Origin: Anaerocolumna sp047777345
Lineage (GTDB): Bacteria > Bacillota > Clostridia > Lachnospirales > Lachnospiraceae
NCBI GenBank assembly: GCA_047777345.1
Contig: JBKEEJ010000003.1
Span: forward strand, 124,001 to 188,000
DNA: 64,000 nucleotides
Direction of reading: 5' to 3'
The translations under genes were made by a program, and so were the position numbers. The notes below the pieces were generated by a model. That model was not told the origin of the DNA and made no database searches. It worked only from the letters and a program-made list of their open reading frames with translations. This document shows, piece after piece, positions 8,647 to 17,825 of the stretch (positions are counted from its first letter, which is position 1; each line of letters starts with the position of its first letter).

Positions 8647-10107
8647 TTATGCTGTGTAATCAATTTGACTGTCACTTTGATATAAACTTGCATAGGCCAG
8701 ACCTTCGTCAATGTTGGAGTTTACATACGCTTCCGTGTCTTCCTCAACAAAATTACGGTTTCTGGAAGAACCCCGATGTTCCTCACCCCTGCCGCCTGAT
8801 GCCTGATTGCTTTGATCAAAGGAAAAGTCAGATACGGTTACTTCTATGGTATCAACCTTAATGCCCTGATTGTTTAAATTATCTTTTAATACCTGAATTT
8901 GGTTTTCAATGGCTTCTTTTACCAATTCATTTTCCGTTGTAAAATGAGCCGTCATAGCCCCGTCTTTTGCAACTACGGAAAGATTTATTTTTCCTAAGCT
9001 TTCCGGATTCAACTGCAGTTCCATAGAAGTCTGATCGGGTTTGATGGTTACTTTAATCTGTTCCACAATCTGATTGGTAATATCCTGCATCTGTCTTGTA
9101 TAAGCAATTTGTTCATTGAAATTCAGACTGTTTTCATTTCCTTTTGTGGCAAGGTTCTGAATGAATAATTCGATTGGTGATTCCGTCTGAATATCAGCTT
9201 GTTTACTGTCTTTTTCCTGAGATACGCTGGCCTTTAAGTCATATCCTTTAGAAGAATCCTCTTTCGTTTTGTAAACTTCCAGTCTGATATCAGGTTCCCT
9301 GTCATCCTTTTTAACTGTACTGTTGTCACTTTCTTTTGGATTCTGAACAGGTTGGGCAGATTTATCCGCAGTTGAATCGAAAGTAACCTCATTCAGTGAC
9401 TGATTATCATGACTTTCCGTAGCGGTTTGGGAATTTTGTATTATTTCGTTTAGTTCTTTGGCAGACATGGTAAGGTTCTGCTCTTCTTTCAAATCATCCA
9501 CCGCCTGAATTAAGTCATTTAGCGTATTAGCCAGATTTTCATTGGTCAGGACCTCAGTAATATCATCTTTTCCGTTTACCTGCAGGGCCAAAAGTTTAAG
9601 ATTATCCACATTCAACAGGTCGAAAGCATTCAATCCCAGACTTTCCATGGCTTTATTCAGTTCTTCTTCCGAAATGCCAAGGCTGTTTTTAACCGTATCT
9701 TTTAACAAAGCCAGGAGATTTTGAACATAATCACAAGTTAAATTTTCATTCTGGTTTATACTCTCATTTAGCTCTTCCTTTACCGCTTTTGCCGCATCTT
9801 TCGTTTTGTCAACCGTATCCTGATGCTTTGCGGAAATATTATTATCTGTCCCGGTATTTACCATATTTTCCTTGGCAGTATTTTTCATACGGTTATTATC
9901 TTTTATCCCTTTTGTCGCCTTGTCAGTGGTGTTTCCATTCCCCGTCATATTCTGAACCGTGGCAGTACTTTTTGATTTCAGATTGGAATTCATAATGCTG
10001 CCAAAATCGCCGGCCTGATTTTTTGATTTCACAGTGCTTGCCTGATATGACCTGGAATCACTGATTAGATTAGCAACCGCCGCTTTTACATTCTGCGTCA
10101 TGGACAT
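8647..10107 (-). CDS. fliK: Flagellar hook-length control protein FliK
   Basis: A 486-residue protein with a long low-complexity N-terminal half rich in Lys, Asn, Thr and Asp and a conserved C-terminal domain (about 340-430). That domain contains the FliK pattern ELQLNPESLGKINLSVVAKDGAM and a helix on 'NQIQVLKDNLNNQGIKV'. FliK measures hook length and switches export specificity through FlhB. The C-terminal tail after residue 440 (SGGRGEEHRGSSRNRN) is charged and probably disordered. The gene lies between motE and flgD, as in B. subtilis. Confidence 0.9.
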   Translation of the reverse strand: MSMTQNVKAAVANLISDSRSYQASTVKSKNQAGDFGSIMNSNLKSKSTATVQNMTGNGNTTDKATKGIKDNNRMKNTAKENMVNTGTDNNISAKHQDTVDKTKDAAKAVKEELNESINQNENLTCDYVQNLLALLKDTVKNSLGISEEELNKAMESLGLNAFDLLNVDNLKLLALQVNGKDDITEVLTNENLANTLNDLIQAVDDLKEEQNLTMSAKELNEIIQNSQTATESHDNQSLNEVTFDSTADKSAQPVQNPKESDNSTVKKDDREPDIRLEVYKTKEDSSKGYDLKASVSQEKDSKQADIQTESPIELFIQNLATKGNENSLNFNEQIAYTRQMQDITNQIVEQIKVTIKPDQTSMELQLNPESLGKINLSVVAKDGAMTAHFTTENELVKEAIENQIQVLKDNLNNQGIKVDTIEVTVSDFSFDQSNQASGGRGEEHRGSSRNRNFVEEDTEAYVNSNIDEGLAYASLYQSDSQIDYTA

Positions 10108-10197
10108 CTTACCTCCTTTCCTTTTTCATTTATATACTTAAGCGGTATTTTATAAATATATAAAATACCTGCATAAGCCGGAATCAACTATGTTTAT

Positions 10198-11034
10198 TTA
10201 TTGGTCTGTTTCACCGGTTTCTTTGTCAGAACTGCTGCTGTTATTGTAACTGCTTTTTGCCTTTTTCTCGGCATCCATATCAAACATCTTTTTTGTAATT
10301 TTTGCAGCCACATTGGGATCCATTTCAGCCAAAATCTGAGAGCTTTCCGTAGGTCTCATGGCCAATAACATTTCGGATACCAAATCAATATCTGCTGACA
10401 TAGTCTCCAATACCTGTGCAGCGTCTTCCGGTTTCATCTTTCTGTAAATATCTGCTTTTTCCTTAATGGATTCGTCATATTGCAACTGTTCCACAACCTG
10501 CCTGTATATTTCTTCGGCATTGGTGGGATCAATACTTTCATAATATTTTTTATATTCTTCAATATCCGGTGCCTGGTCGGCAAATACTACTTCTTCGTCA
10601 AATTCCTTAACTCTTTCTTCAAATTCCTTCTGGTTTTCTTCAAATACTTTCAGCCGGTCTACCTCCGCCTGAAGTTCCTTTATCTTATCCGTATCCTCTG
10701 TCTTACTTTTTGTTAATTCGTCATTGATTTTTTCCAGTTCTTTAATACGTTCAATTGCTTCGTCCAGGCTTTTATACGGATAATCATTTTCATATGCCAA
10801 CTGTTCATCCGACACATCCGGAAGTATTTTGTTTACAATGGGTACGTCTTTTATCAAGGGCCTTAATATGGAACTGCCAAAGCCACCCACATCCAATTTT
10901 ATTAAAACACCAAAGACAGCAAGCCAGATTAAGACAATAAATATAACAATAACGGCCGCTAATATTTTACTGCCTGTGCTTTTTTCATTTTCAAGATTAT
11001 CAATATTCTCCATATCCTTTTTTCTTCTTGGCAT
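10198..11034 (-). CDS. motE: MotE-like (YlxF) flagellar protein
   Basis: A 278-residue protein with a basic/acidic N-terminus, one membrane helix (about 23-48), an extended coiled coil rich in Glu and Lys (about 85-160), and a C-terminal helical domain (about 180-250) with KMKPEDAAQVLETM and ILAEMDPNVAAKITKKM. The last pattern is the MgtE-N-like fold typical of YlxF/MotE. MotE homologues act as chaperone or stabiliser for stator proteins in some Firmicutes. Position between fliJ and fliK matches ylxF in B. subtilis. Confidence 0.75.
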   Translation of the reverse strand: MPRRKKDMENIDNLENEKSTGSKILAAVIVIFIVLIWLAVFGVLIKLDVGGFGSSILRPLIKDVPIVNKILPDVSDEQLAYENDYPYKSLDEAIERIKELEKINDELTKSKTEDTDKIKELQAEVDRLKVFEENQKEFEERVKEFDEEVVFADQAPDIEEYKKYYESIDPTNAEEIYRQVVEQLQYDESIKEKADIYRKMKPEDAAQVLETMSADIDLVSEMLLAMRPTESSQILAEMDPNVAAKITKKMFDMDAEKKAKSSYNNSSSSDKETGETDQ

Positions 11035-11045
11035 TTTCTTTCCTC

Positions 11046-11495
11046 CTAGTAATCGGTAGGACTGTTATATTTAAAACTGACTAATTCGTCTACTTCTTTT
11101 CTTTGCTCTGCTTCATATTCTGCAATAAAATTGTCCCAGGCTTTTTCTTTCAGCTTTTCGTGGGTTTTTCGTTCCATCATAGCAACGTTTAGCCGCAAGC
11201 GGGCACTTTCAAGCTGTTTTTCTGCTTTTTTTACTGCTTGCTTTTGCAGATTAATATGGTGTTTTACAATATCAATGGCTTCCTCGCATTTCCTGATGTC
11301 AAAAATATTTAATTTTGACTGCATTAAATCCCTTTTTTTATCCTGATAAAAAAGCTCTTTTTGATTTAAAGCCATTAATTTATCTTCTTCTTCCGTAAGT
11401 TTCATACGGGCAGCACCATAAGCGGTTTTTGCCTGGTCCTCCATCTTATATTTAATGGATAGAATATTTTCCATCTTATAAACAAACTTCGCCAT
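11046..11495 (-). CDS. fliJ: Flagellar export chaperone/stalk protein FliJ
   Basis: A 149-residue protein that is almost wholly alpha-helical coiled coil, rich in Lys, Glu and Ala, beginning MAKFVYKMENILSIKYKMEDQAK as in FliJ. FliJ forms the central stalk of the FliI hexamer and links the ATPase to the export gate. It is placed 8 bp after fliI and before motE. Sequence conservation in FliJ is low, so length, coiled-coil character and gene order are the evidence. Confidence 0.85.
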   Translation of the reverse strand: MAKFVYKMENILSIKYKMEDQAKTAYGAARMKLTEEEDKLMALNQKELFYQDKKRDLMQSKLNIFDIRKCEEAIDIVKHHINLQKQAVKKAEKQLESARLRLNVAMMERKTHEKLKEKAWDNFIAEYEAEQRKEVDELVSFKYNSPTDY

Positions 11496-11503
11496 AATTT
11501 CAC

Positions 11504-12814
11504 CTAATCATTAAAAATTCCGGCAAGTAATTCAACGATTTTATCAAAATCCAGTTTTTCATATACATCCTGTCTTAAGAATTCATTGACCGCATCAATC
11601 TTTGTTATGGCATAATCAATATCCTTATTGGATCCCTTTTTGTAGGCTCCGATGTTAATTAAATCTTCCGCCTCGTTGTAAGTTGCCAGTACCATTTTTA
11701 ACTTACCGGCCAGATCTTTGTGCTCCTTTGTAACAATGGTGGACATAACACGGGATATACTTTGCAAAACGTCAATTGCCGGATAGTGATTTTTATTGGC
11801 AAGCTTTCTGGTTAACATAATGTGGCCGTCCAAAATACCTCTTGCCGTATCGGTGATAGGTTCGTTAAAGTCATCCCCATCTACCAAAACTGTATACAAA
11901 CCGGTAATGGACCCTTTTTCCGAATTACCTGCCCGCTCCAAAAGCTTTGGCATTTCGGAATAAACGCTGGGCGGATAACCACGGGATACCGGTGGTTCGC
12001 CGGATGCAAGGCCAATTTCCCGCTGTGCCATGGAAAAACGCGTCAGGGAATCCATCATAAGTAGCACATCTTTACCCTGATCCCTGAAATATTCCGCAAT
12101 AGCAGTTGCGGTCTTTGCCGCTTTCTTTCGGATTAATGCGGGTTTATCTGAAGTGGCCACCACCACTACCGAACGCTTTAAGCCTTCTTCTCCTAAATCT
12201 CTTTCAATAAATTCCCTTACTTCCCTGCCTCGTTCGCCGATTAGGGCAATTACATTAATATCTGCCTTTGTATTTCTTGCAAACATACCAAGTAACGTAC
12301 TTTTACCCACACCGCTGCCTGCAAAAATACCAATACGCTGTCCTTTTCCGACGGTAATCAAACCGTCCACCGCTTTAACTCCTAAGGGAAGTACTTCATC
12401 AATGATCTTTCTTTTTAAGGGATCAGGCGGTTCGGCCTCTACCGAATATCCCACATGCAAATCAAGTTCAGAATTATCTATTGGCCTTCCCAGACCATCC
12501 AATGTTTTACCAAGAAGACTGTCACCACAATAAACCTTAAGGGGTTCATTGGTACATTCCACAGTACTTCCAATACCAATACCATTTACGTTGTCATAAG
12601 GCATCAACAGCAGCCTGTTTTCACGGAAACCGACTACTTCAGCCATTATGCGATGTTTCTTGTCCTGTGACACAATATAGCATAAATCATTCAAATTTGC
12701 TTTTGGCCCAATGGACTCAATGGTTAAGCCAACCACTTTTACAACTTTACCCAGAGACCTTACATATGATTTCTCTGCCAATTTTTTATATTTGGTAAAA
12801 TCCACAGTAATCAT
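11504..12814 (-). CDS. fliI: Flagellar export ATPase FliI
   Basis: A 436-residue F1-type ATPase. Walker A is GSGVGKST (166-173), followed by ALIGERGREVREFIE and the Walker B region KDVLLMMDSLTRFSMAQREIG, both typical of FliI. FliI powers unfolding and delivery of export substrates with FliH and FliJ. Length equals the family norm. It is read after fliH and before fliJ. Confidence 0.97.
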   Translation of the reverse strand: MITVDFTKYKKLAEKSYVRSLGKVVKVVGLTIESIGPKANLNDLCYIVSQDKKHRIMAEVVGFRENRLLLMPYDNVNGIGIGSTVECTNEPLKVYCGDSLLGKTLDGLGRPIDNSELDLHVGYSVEAEPPDPLKRKIIDEVLPLGVKAVDGLITVGKGQRIGIFAGSGVGKSTLLGMFARNTKADINVIALIGERGREVREFIERDLGEEGLKRSVVVVATSDKPALIRKKAAKTATAIAEYFRDQGKDVLLMMDSLTRFSMAQREIGLASGEPPVSRGYPPSVYSEMPKLLERAGNSEKGSITGLYTVLVDGDDFNEPITDTARGILDGHIMLTRKLANKNHYPAIDVLQSISRVMSTIVTKEHKDLAGKLKMVLATYNEAEDLINIGAYKKGSNKDIDYAITKIDAVNEFLRQDVYEKLDFDKIVELLAGIFND

Positions 12815-12883
12815 AAATACTCCCGTCTTACTTTTGAACTGATAATTTTTATACTTATTCCTTCTTATAAATTAGAAAATTTT

Positions 12884-13723
12884 TTAAGAAGGCTGCTTCG
12901 TATCGATTGATAGAAGTTTCAGATCCTGGACTAAATTGTTTAATTGCGTATCTAGGCTGCAATCAATAATACAGGAGTCCGCCTCGATAAAACATTGGTT
13001 TTTCTTCAGTTCTTTATCAGGAACAATATCAATAAATGTATTTTCCTTAACAAGACTTTCCAATTCTACTTTTTTCGACAGCAGAAATTCAAAATCTTCT
13101 TCCGATACCCTGATAACAAAGGAATTACTGTTGTCTGCATTTTGTATCGCATTTTGAATTAAGTAGTGAATTACATTTTTATTATTTTCAGCAAGTATTC
13201 CGGTCATTTTACTTACTAACATTGCCACAAGTTCCGCAATTTCCGGTTCCATTTCATTTAATTTGTTTAAATATTCCTGATTGTGTTTTTCAATTAAGGC
13301 TTCCAGCTCATTTTTTTTCTTTGAAACTTCTTCCATGGCTTTTTGGAAGCCATCCTGATAGCCTTTGTTTTTGGCTTCTTCATATATGGTATTTACATTT
13401 CCCTGGGCTGTTTGCTTCGCTTCCTCAATGATTCTGTCCGCTTCTTCCCTTGCCTTTTGCAGTATATGTTCTTCCTTAAGCTTAAGCAATTCGTCTTGCT
13501 CGCTGGTAGTATCAGGGTTGACTAGCGTTACATTTAAGCCTTCCGTAAAGCCATCTTCTTCCACAGCGGCTTTTCCGCCAAGAGTACTGCTGTTAATCTT
13601 TTTATCATTCACCTGACAATTCAGATTTAATATCCGGAATCTTTCGCTTAATTCGTTGGAGTCTATGATCTTCTTATTATCATTATTGAGGTAAATATAT
13701 CTGGATTTTATGACATTAGACAA
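12884..13723 (-). CDS. fliH: Flagellar export ATPase regulator FliH
   Basis: About 279 residues: a disordered start, a long charged coiled coil (about 75-165) and a C-terminal FliH/V-ATPase E-type domain. It binds and regulates FliI. The start proposed here is a TTG at 13723, giving SNVIKSRYIYL at the N-terminus as in other Firmicutes FliH. A GGAGGTGA site lies upstream inside the end of fliG, and the two genes overlap by 8 bp. The ATG at 13762 would force a 47-bp overlap and has no clear ribosome site. Translation therefore seems coupled to fliG. Confidence 0.88.
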   Translation of the reverse strand: MSNVIKSRYIYLNNDNKKIIDSNELSERFRILNLNCQVNDKKINSSTLGGKAAVEEDGFTEGLNVTLVNPDTTSEQDELLKLKEEHILQKAREEADRIIEEAKQTAQGNVNTIYEEAKNKGYQDGFQKAMEEVSKKKNELEALIEKHNQEYLNKLNEMEPEIAELVAMLVSKMTGILAENNKNVIHYLIQNAIQNADNSNSFVIRVSEEDFEFLLSKKVELESLVKENTFIDIVPDKELKKNQCFIEADSCIIDCSLDTQLNNLVQDLKLLSIDTKQPS

Positions 13724-14726
13724 TAATTTCGTCACCTCCACCTCTGGATATAATGATTTCACCGGAGTCCTCCAACTTTCTTATTATATTAACAATCTTC
13801 TGCTGTGCCTCTTCAACATCTTTTAACCGAACAGGTCCCATAAATTCCATATCTTCTCGGATCATCGTCGCCAGACGCTTAGACATGTTATTAAATATAA
13901 TATTCTGCACTTCTTCTCCTGCGCCCTTTAACGCCACAGCAAGATCATTATTATCCACTTCTCGAAGTACTCTCTGGATAGACCTGTCATCAAGAGATAT
14001 AATATCTTCAAATACGAACATCTTTCTCCTGATTTCATCAGCCAATTCGGGTTCTTCGATTTCCAGAGTTTCCATAATATGTTTTTCTGTTCCCCTGTCA
14101 ACCGTATTTAAAATTGAAACAATGGCATCTACGCCACCCACAATGGTATAATCCTGGTTAACCAGTGAGGATAATTTGCGTTCTAAAACTCTTTCCACTT
14201 CTTTTATTACATCAGGAGAAGTACGATCCATCTGGGCAATACGTTTTGCCACATCAGCCTGCTTATCCGGAGGCAAAGCTGATATGATGGCAGCCGCCTG
14301 CCCAGCAGAGAGATAAGACAGAATAAGAGCAATAGTCTGAGGATGTTCATCCTGGATAAAGTTTAACATCTGACTCGCATCGGTTTTCCGGACAAATTCA
14401 AACGGGCGAACCTGCAAAGATGCAGTCAGCTTTCCAATAACATCTCTTGCTTTTTCTTCACCCAGTGCCTTTTCCAGAAGTTCTTTCGCATAAGCAATAC
14501 CGCCTTCGGCAATGTATTGCTGTGCCAGGCAGATTTCATAAAATTCGTTTAAAACCTGTTCTTTGGTTGCCGGTGATACACTTCTCGTATTGGCAATCTC
14601 TAATGTAAGCTGTTCAATCTCATCTTCTTTTAAATGTTTAAAAATATTGGCTGATTTTTCAGGCCCTAATGTAATTAAGAGTATCGCAGCTTTTTGTACC
14701 CCAGTAATTTCAGTATTTTTAGCCAT
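13716..14726 (-). CDS. fliG: Flagellar motor switch protein FliG
   Basis: A 336-residue FliG with the N-terminal domain (GVQKAAILLITLGPEKSANIFKHL), the middle domain (FIQDEHPQTIALILSYL, the EHPQTIA motif at about 129-135), and the C-terminal torque domain with the charged helix residues 'LRLKDVEEAQQKIVNIIRKLED'-like pattern near 310-325. It joins FliF to FliM and receives force from MotA. It follows fliF by 28 bp, the standard order. Confidence 0.97.
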   Translation of the reverse strand: MAKNTEITGVQKAAILLITLGPEKSANIFKHLKEDEIEQLTLEIANTRSVSPATKEQVLNEFYEICLAQQYIAEGGIAYAKELLEKALGEEKARDVIGKLTASLQVRPFEFVRKTDASQMLNFIQDEHPQTIALILSYLSAGQAAAIISALPPDKQADVAKRIAQMDRTSPDVIKEVERVLERKLSSLVNQDYTIVGGVDAIVSILNTVDRGTEKHIMETLEIEEPELADEIRRKMFVFEDIISLDDRSIQRVLREVDNNDLAVALKGAGEEVQNIIFNNMSKRLATMIREDMEFMGPVRLKDVEEAQQKIVNIIRKLEDSGEIIISRGGGDEIIV

Positions 14727-14754
14727 TTGACATTCTCCTTATCGTTTTATCCGC

Positions 14755-16350
14755 TTAGCCCCATTCGTCATTCAGCCAGTTACGCAACAACTGTGCAACC
14801 GCTTCCGGATTTTCATCCACAAATTTTTCTATCATCTTCTTCGTTTCTGATTTATCGCTAAATTCAATATCATCCAAAGTCTGGTTTTCCTTCGTTGTTG
14901 CCAATAGCTGTTCTACTGATAATTCCGGTTCCAGTTCGGTCACTTCTACTGGAGCGGTACCTTTAAATACAACAAAGATGAGCAATGCTATAATTAACGC
15001 TGCAAGAATTATCTGCAGGTAGAAATCAAATCCTTTTCCATTTGTTTCCTTCGGAACAAAAACCGGCTGTTCATAAGCTATAATTGAAATCCGGTCTGTC
15101 GGTATGCCGGTTGCTGACGAAACTAAATTATAAACATCGTCTCCTACCTCAATCTGCTTACGGTCCTGGTTTTCACTTACATACTGCTCAAAAGTCATAT
15201 TATCCAGCAGGCCCTGGGCTTCCAAGTCTTCTTCTTTATAGGTTACAACTTTTGTCAGCACAATACTTCCCGATGATTTATCCGGAATAATAGCACCAAC
15301 TTCATATTCCGTATTGGTTACTCGTTCACTGGGAAGATATTCGATCTGTACAGTGGATGAGGAAGAACCTTCGTTATCATCTGTGGTACCGACATAAGTT
15401 GTTTCGTCATTGGAATCTGTCCCCGGAGTTCCTCCGCTATTACTGCTGGAATTTTTCGTCTCATAGGAATAATAGGATTTATACAACCCCTGGTCGGAAC
15501 CTTCAGCCGGAATCCGTTCTGTATATAATTCCGTAACCTTATCCATATTCAGAACCCAGTTAAACATGGGCTGTACATCATCATATCCTAATTTCATCAT
15601 CAGGATGCAAATATTATTGTTATAAGTATTCTGAAGTTTTTCACGGTATTCTAATACAGAATTTACATTTCCGGAATATAAATCATCTTCTCCGCCAAAT
15701 AACAGATTGCCATCCTGGTCAATAATCTTGATTTTATCTGTTGACTCATTGCCTATGGCTGCAGCCACATACTCTGCCACTGCCTTTGCGGTGGAACTGT
15801 CAAAATCATCGGTAATTGTTAATGCCACACTGGCAGGACAGTCCTGTTTTTCTTCCAGAACACTGTAAGAATCATTCTGAGGTACATATGTAACCTGCGC
15901 ATCTTTAATACCCTTCATTGTTTTTAAGTATTTTGTTATTTCTGACTGTATATATAAATGATTCTTTAAATTTCTGTCACTGTTGGTAGTACTTAAATCA
16001 TTATCTATCAACTGTTCCATCGATAAGCCGGAAGTAGGGACATCACTGCTGTATAATAATAGAAGAGCATCCGAATATTTCTTTTTATCCACCAATATAG
16101 TCAGCCCATCATCGTCTAGCTTATATGCAATACCTTCGTCTTTTAAAAGATTCGCAACCGTGCTTGCGTCTTTTTTCGATTCATTTACTATTAATGTTTT
16201 GTACTGTGTTCTGTTCATTAAAGTAACCAGAATAACCAAGGCCAAAAAAACAGTTGCGATTACACTGATAATGATTGTCTTCTGCTTACTTGAATATTTT
16301 TTCCACTGGTTTAATAGCTGAACCGGTATCTGTTTTAGTTTGTCTACCAT
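14755..16350 (-). CDS. fliF: Flagellar MS-ring protein FliF
   Basis: A 531-residue membrane protein. The first membrane helix is at about 24-46. The two ring-building modules follow, including LLKDEGIAYKLDDDGLTILV and the PQNDSYSV region. A Ser/Thr/Gly-rich loop (about 300-335) comes next, then a second helix (about 440-465, LQIILAALIIALLIFVVF), and a C-terminal FliG-binding tail ending EAVAQLLRNWLNDEWG. It forms the MS-ring base of the flagellum. Confidence 0.96.
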   Translation of the reverse strand: MVDKLKQIPVQLLNQWKKYSSKQKTIIISVIATVFLALVILVTLMNRTQYKTLIVNESKKDASTVANLLKDEGIAYKLDDDGLTILVDKKKYSDALLLLYSSDVPTSGLSMEQLIDNDLSTTNSDRNLKNHLYIQSEITKYLKTMKGIKDAQVTYVPQNDSYSVLEEKQDCPASVALTITDDFDSSTAKAVAEYVAAAIGNESTDKIKIIDQDGNLLFGGEDDLYSGNVNSVLEYREKLQNTYNNNICILMMKLGYDDVQPMFNWVLNMDKVTELYTERIPAEGSDQGLYKSYYSYETKNSSSNSGGTPGTDSNDETTYVGTTDDNEGSSSSTVQIEYLPSERVTNTEYEVGAIIPDKSSGSIVLTKVVTYKEEDLEAQGLLDNMTFEQYVSENQDRKQIEVGDDVYNLVSSATGIPTDRISIIAYEQPVFVPKETNGKGFDFYLQIILAALIIALLIFVVFKGTAPVEVTELEPELSVEQLLATTKENQTLDDIEFSDKSETKKMIEKFVDENPEAVAQLLRNWLNDEWG

Positions 16351-16374
16351 GTTACTGCTCCTCTAATCATCGAG

Positions 16375-16686
16375 TTAGAATTGGAGATTCATAATCTCTC
16401 TGTATGCTTCCAATACCTTATTCCTTACAGCAACCGTATACTGAAGGGAAAGGTTGGCTTTCTGCTGTGCTATCTGTAAATCATGGGTATTGTCCGTAAA
16501 TCCTAATGCATAAGACAATTCTGCTTTTTGAGCATTTTCTGTCAAATCAGCCGTATCTTTTATCAAAGAAAGAGCTGACTGAAATAAATTTTCAAACGTT
16601 TCGTTGCGATTGGTTTTACTTACTGACGAAGTATCTTTACCAGTTGTATTTAAACTGGATATTCCATTGATTAATGCTATGTCCAT
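16375..16686 (-). CDS. fliE: Flagellar hook-basal body protein FliE
   Basis: A 103-residue protein whose C-terminal half (AQQKANLSLQYTVAVRNKVLEAYREIMNL, abbreviated pattern ending YREIMNLQF) is the FliE signature. FliE connects the MS-ring to the proximal rod and is needed for export of rod proteins. It is placed between flgC and fliF, as in B. subtilis. Length fits the family (about 100). Confidence 0.95.
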   Translation of the reverse strand: MDIALINGISSLNTTGKDTSSVSKTNRNETFENLFQSALSLIKDTADLTENAQKAELSYALGFTDNTHDLQIAQQKANLSLQYTVAVRNKVLEAYREIMNLQF

Positions 16687-16702
16687 AAGTTACCCCCCTC
16701 TG

Positions 16703-17143
16703 TTATTTTCCAACTTCTAATCCTTTTAGAGCCATATTTTTTGTCGCATTAAAAGCCGTTACATTTGCTTCGTATGCTCTGCTTGCATCGATTAAATTGG
16801 TCATTTCCGTCACCGTATTCACATTGGGATATTCCACATAACCATTCTCATCAGCGTCCGGATGGGACGGATCATAAACCAGATTCATTGGTGTTTCGGT
16901 ATCTTCCGTGATTTCAACAACTTTAACACCATTGCCAATATTGGCTCCCGTTTTGCTGCTTAATATTTGGGCGAAAGGTTCCGTACCTTTTTCAGCAAAA
17001 ACCACAGTCTTACGGCGATAAGGCTTGCCGTTTTCATCCCGGGTCGTTTTAACGTTTGCAATATTTTGTGATATAACGTCCATTCGAAGTCTCTGAGCGG
17101 TCATTCCACTGGCACTGACATTCATTCCATTAAAAATTGACAT
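16703..17143 (-). CDS. flgC: Flagellar basal-body rod protein FlgC
   Basis: A 146-residue rod protein. The N-terminal block GMNVSASGMTAQRLRMDVI followed by SQNIANVKTT is the rod-family signature, and the C-terminal MTNLIDASRAYEANVTAFN is the FlgC-type end helix. It builds the proximal rod with FlgB. It lies 11 bp after flgB. Confidence 0.96.
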   Translation of the reverse strand: MSIFNGMNVSASGMTAQRLRMDVISQNIANVKTTRDENGKPYRRKTVVFAEKGTEPFAQILSSKTGANIGNGVKVVEITEDTETPMNLVYDPSHPDADENGYVEYPNVNTVTEMTNLIDASRAYEANVTAFNATKNMALKGLEVGK

Positions 17144-17154
17144 AAAAAAACCTC

Positions 17155-17544
17155 CTATTTATCGTTCAAAACCGTTTTAATTCTACTAAACTCCTGGCTC
17201 ATTAAATCGATAAGGGCATAATACCTGATCTGATTTTCGGCCTCCATTGCGGATTCTGTATCAATATCAACATTATTGCCGTCAAGTCTATAACTTAAGT
17301 TTGAATTATCTGTATATACGGAAGCTTTTAATGAATCTAAGTTCACATTAGCTACTCTTTGGTCCAAGGTTCCTGAACCCTGAAGTTCTCTAGCTAAATA
17401 TGTCTGAAATTCGATATCTTTTCGCTTATAATTTGGTGTGCTTACGTTTGCTATATTGTTGGAGATTAACTTCTGTCTTAACCAGCTGGCATCTGCAGCT
17501 TTATCCAAGATATTGATATAGTTAAACGCACTTGAATTAATCAT
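17155..17544 (-). CDS. flgB: Flagellar basal-body rod protein FlgB
   Basis: A 129-residue proximal rod protein with AADASWLRQKLISNNIANVS and the motif TPNYKRKDIEF, both typical of FlgB. It is the first gene of the long flagellar operon. The ATG at 17544 was chosen because GAAAGGAGTG precedes it; the 18 residues upstream (MFFCQRIIIIIPYERSVN) do not fit the family. Confidence 0.95.
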   Translation of the reverse strand: MINSSAFNYINILDKAADASWLRQKLISNNIANVSTPNYKRKDIEFQTYLARELQGSGTLDQRVANVNLDSLKASVYTDNSNLSYRLDGNNVDIDTESAMEAENQIRYYALIDLMSQEFSRIKTVLNDK

Positions 17545-17621
17545 ATTTACACTCCTTTCGTATGGTATAATTATAATTATTCTTTGACAAAAAAACAAGA
17601 TAATTTTGCATAACTAGTACT

Positions 17622-17630
17622 ATTATATCA
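17622..17630 (-). promoter_or_regulatory. Extended -10 promoter candidate for the flagellar operon
   Basis: On the minus strand TGATATAAT gives a TG-n extended -10 element with a perfect TATAAT, about 78 bp before the flgB start and after the codY terminator. No convincing -35 is seen at 16-18 bp, which extended -10 promoters can tolerate. No σD-type -35/-10 pair was seen. Confidence 0.5.
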
Positions 17631-17670
17631 TAAAATGTTGTATTTTATCGTAATAAACAGTGTTTATGTT

Positions 17671-17710
17671 AAAAAAAAAGGATTTATGAGTCGAAATTCC
17701 TCATAAATCC
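17671..17710 (-). terminator. Rho-independent terminator after codY
   Basis: GGATTTATGAG (17680-17690) pairs with CTCATAAATCC (17700-17710), an 11-bp stem with a 9-base loop. On the minus strand it is followed by nine U residues (17679-17671). It ends codY transcription and insulates it from flgB. Confidence 0.88.
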
Positions 17711-17825
17711 ATGCACGAAGCCCTTTATTTTTGACTATAATAGTAAATTAGTCCAATCTATCAATTTATTCATTAAAACGAATAAATTTTACATAATTTC
17801 CAAAATATTTAAAAATCATATTAAT

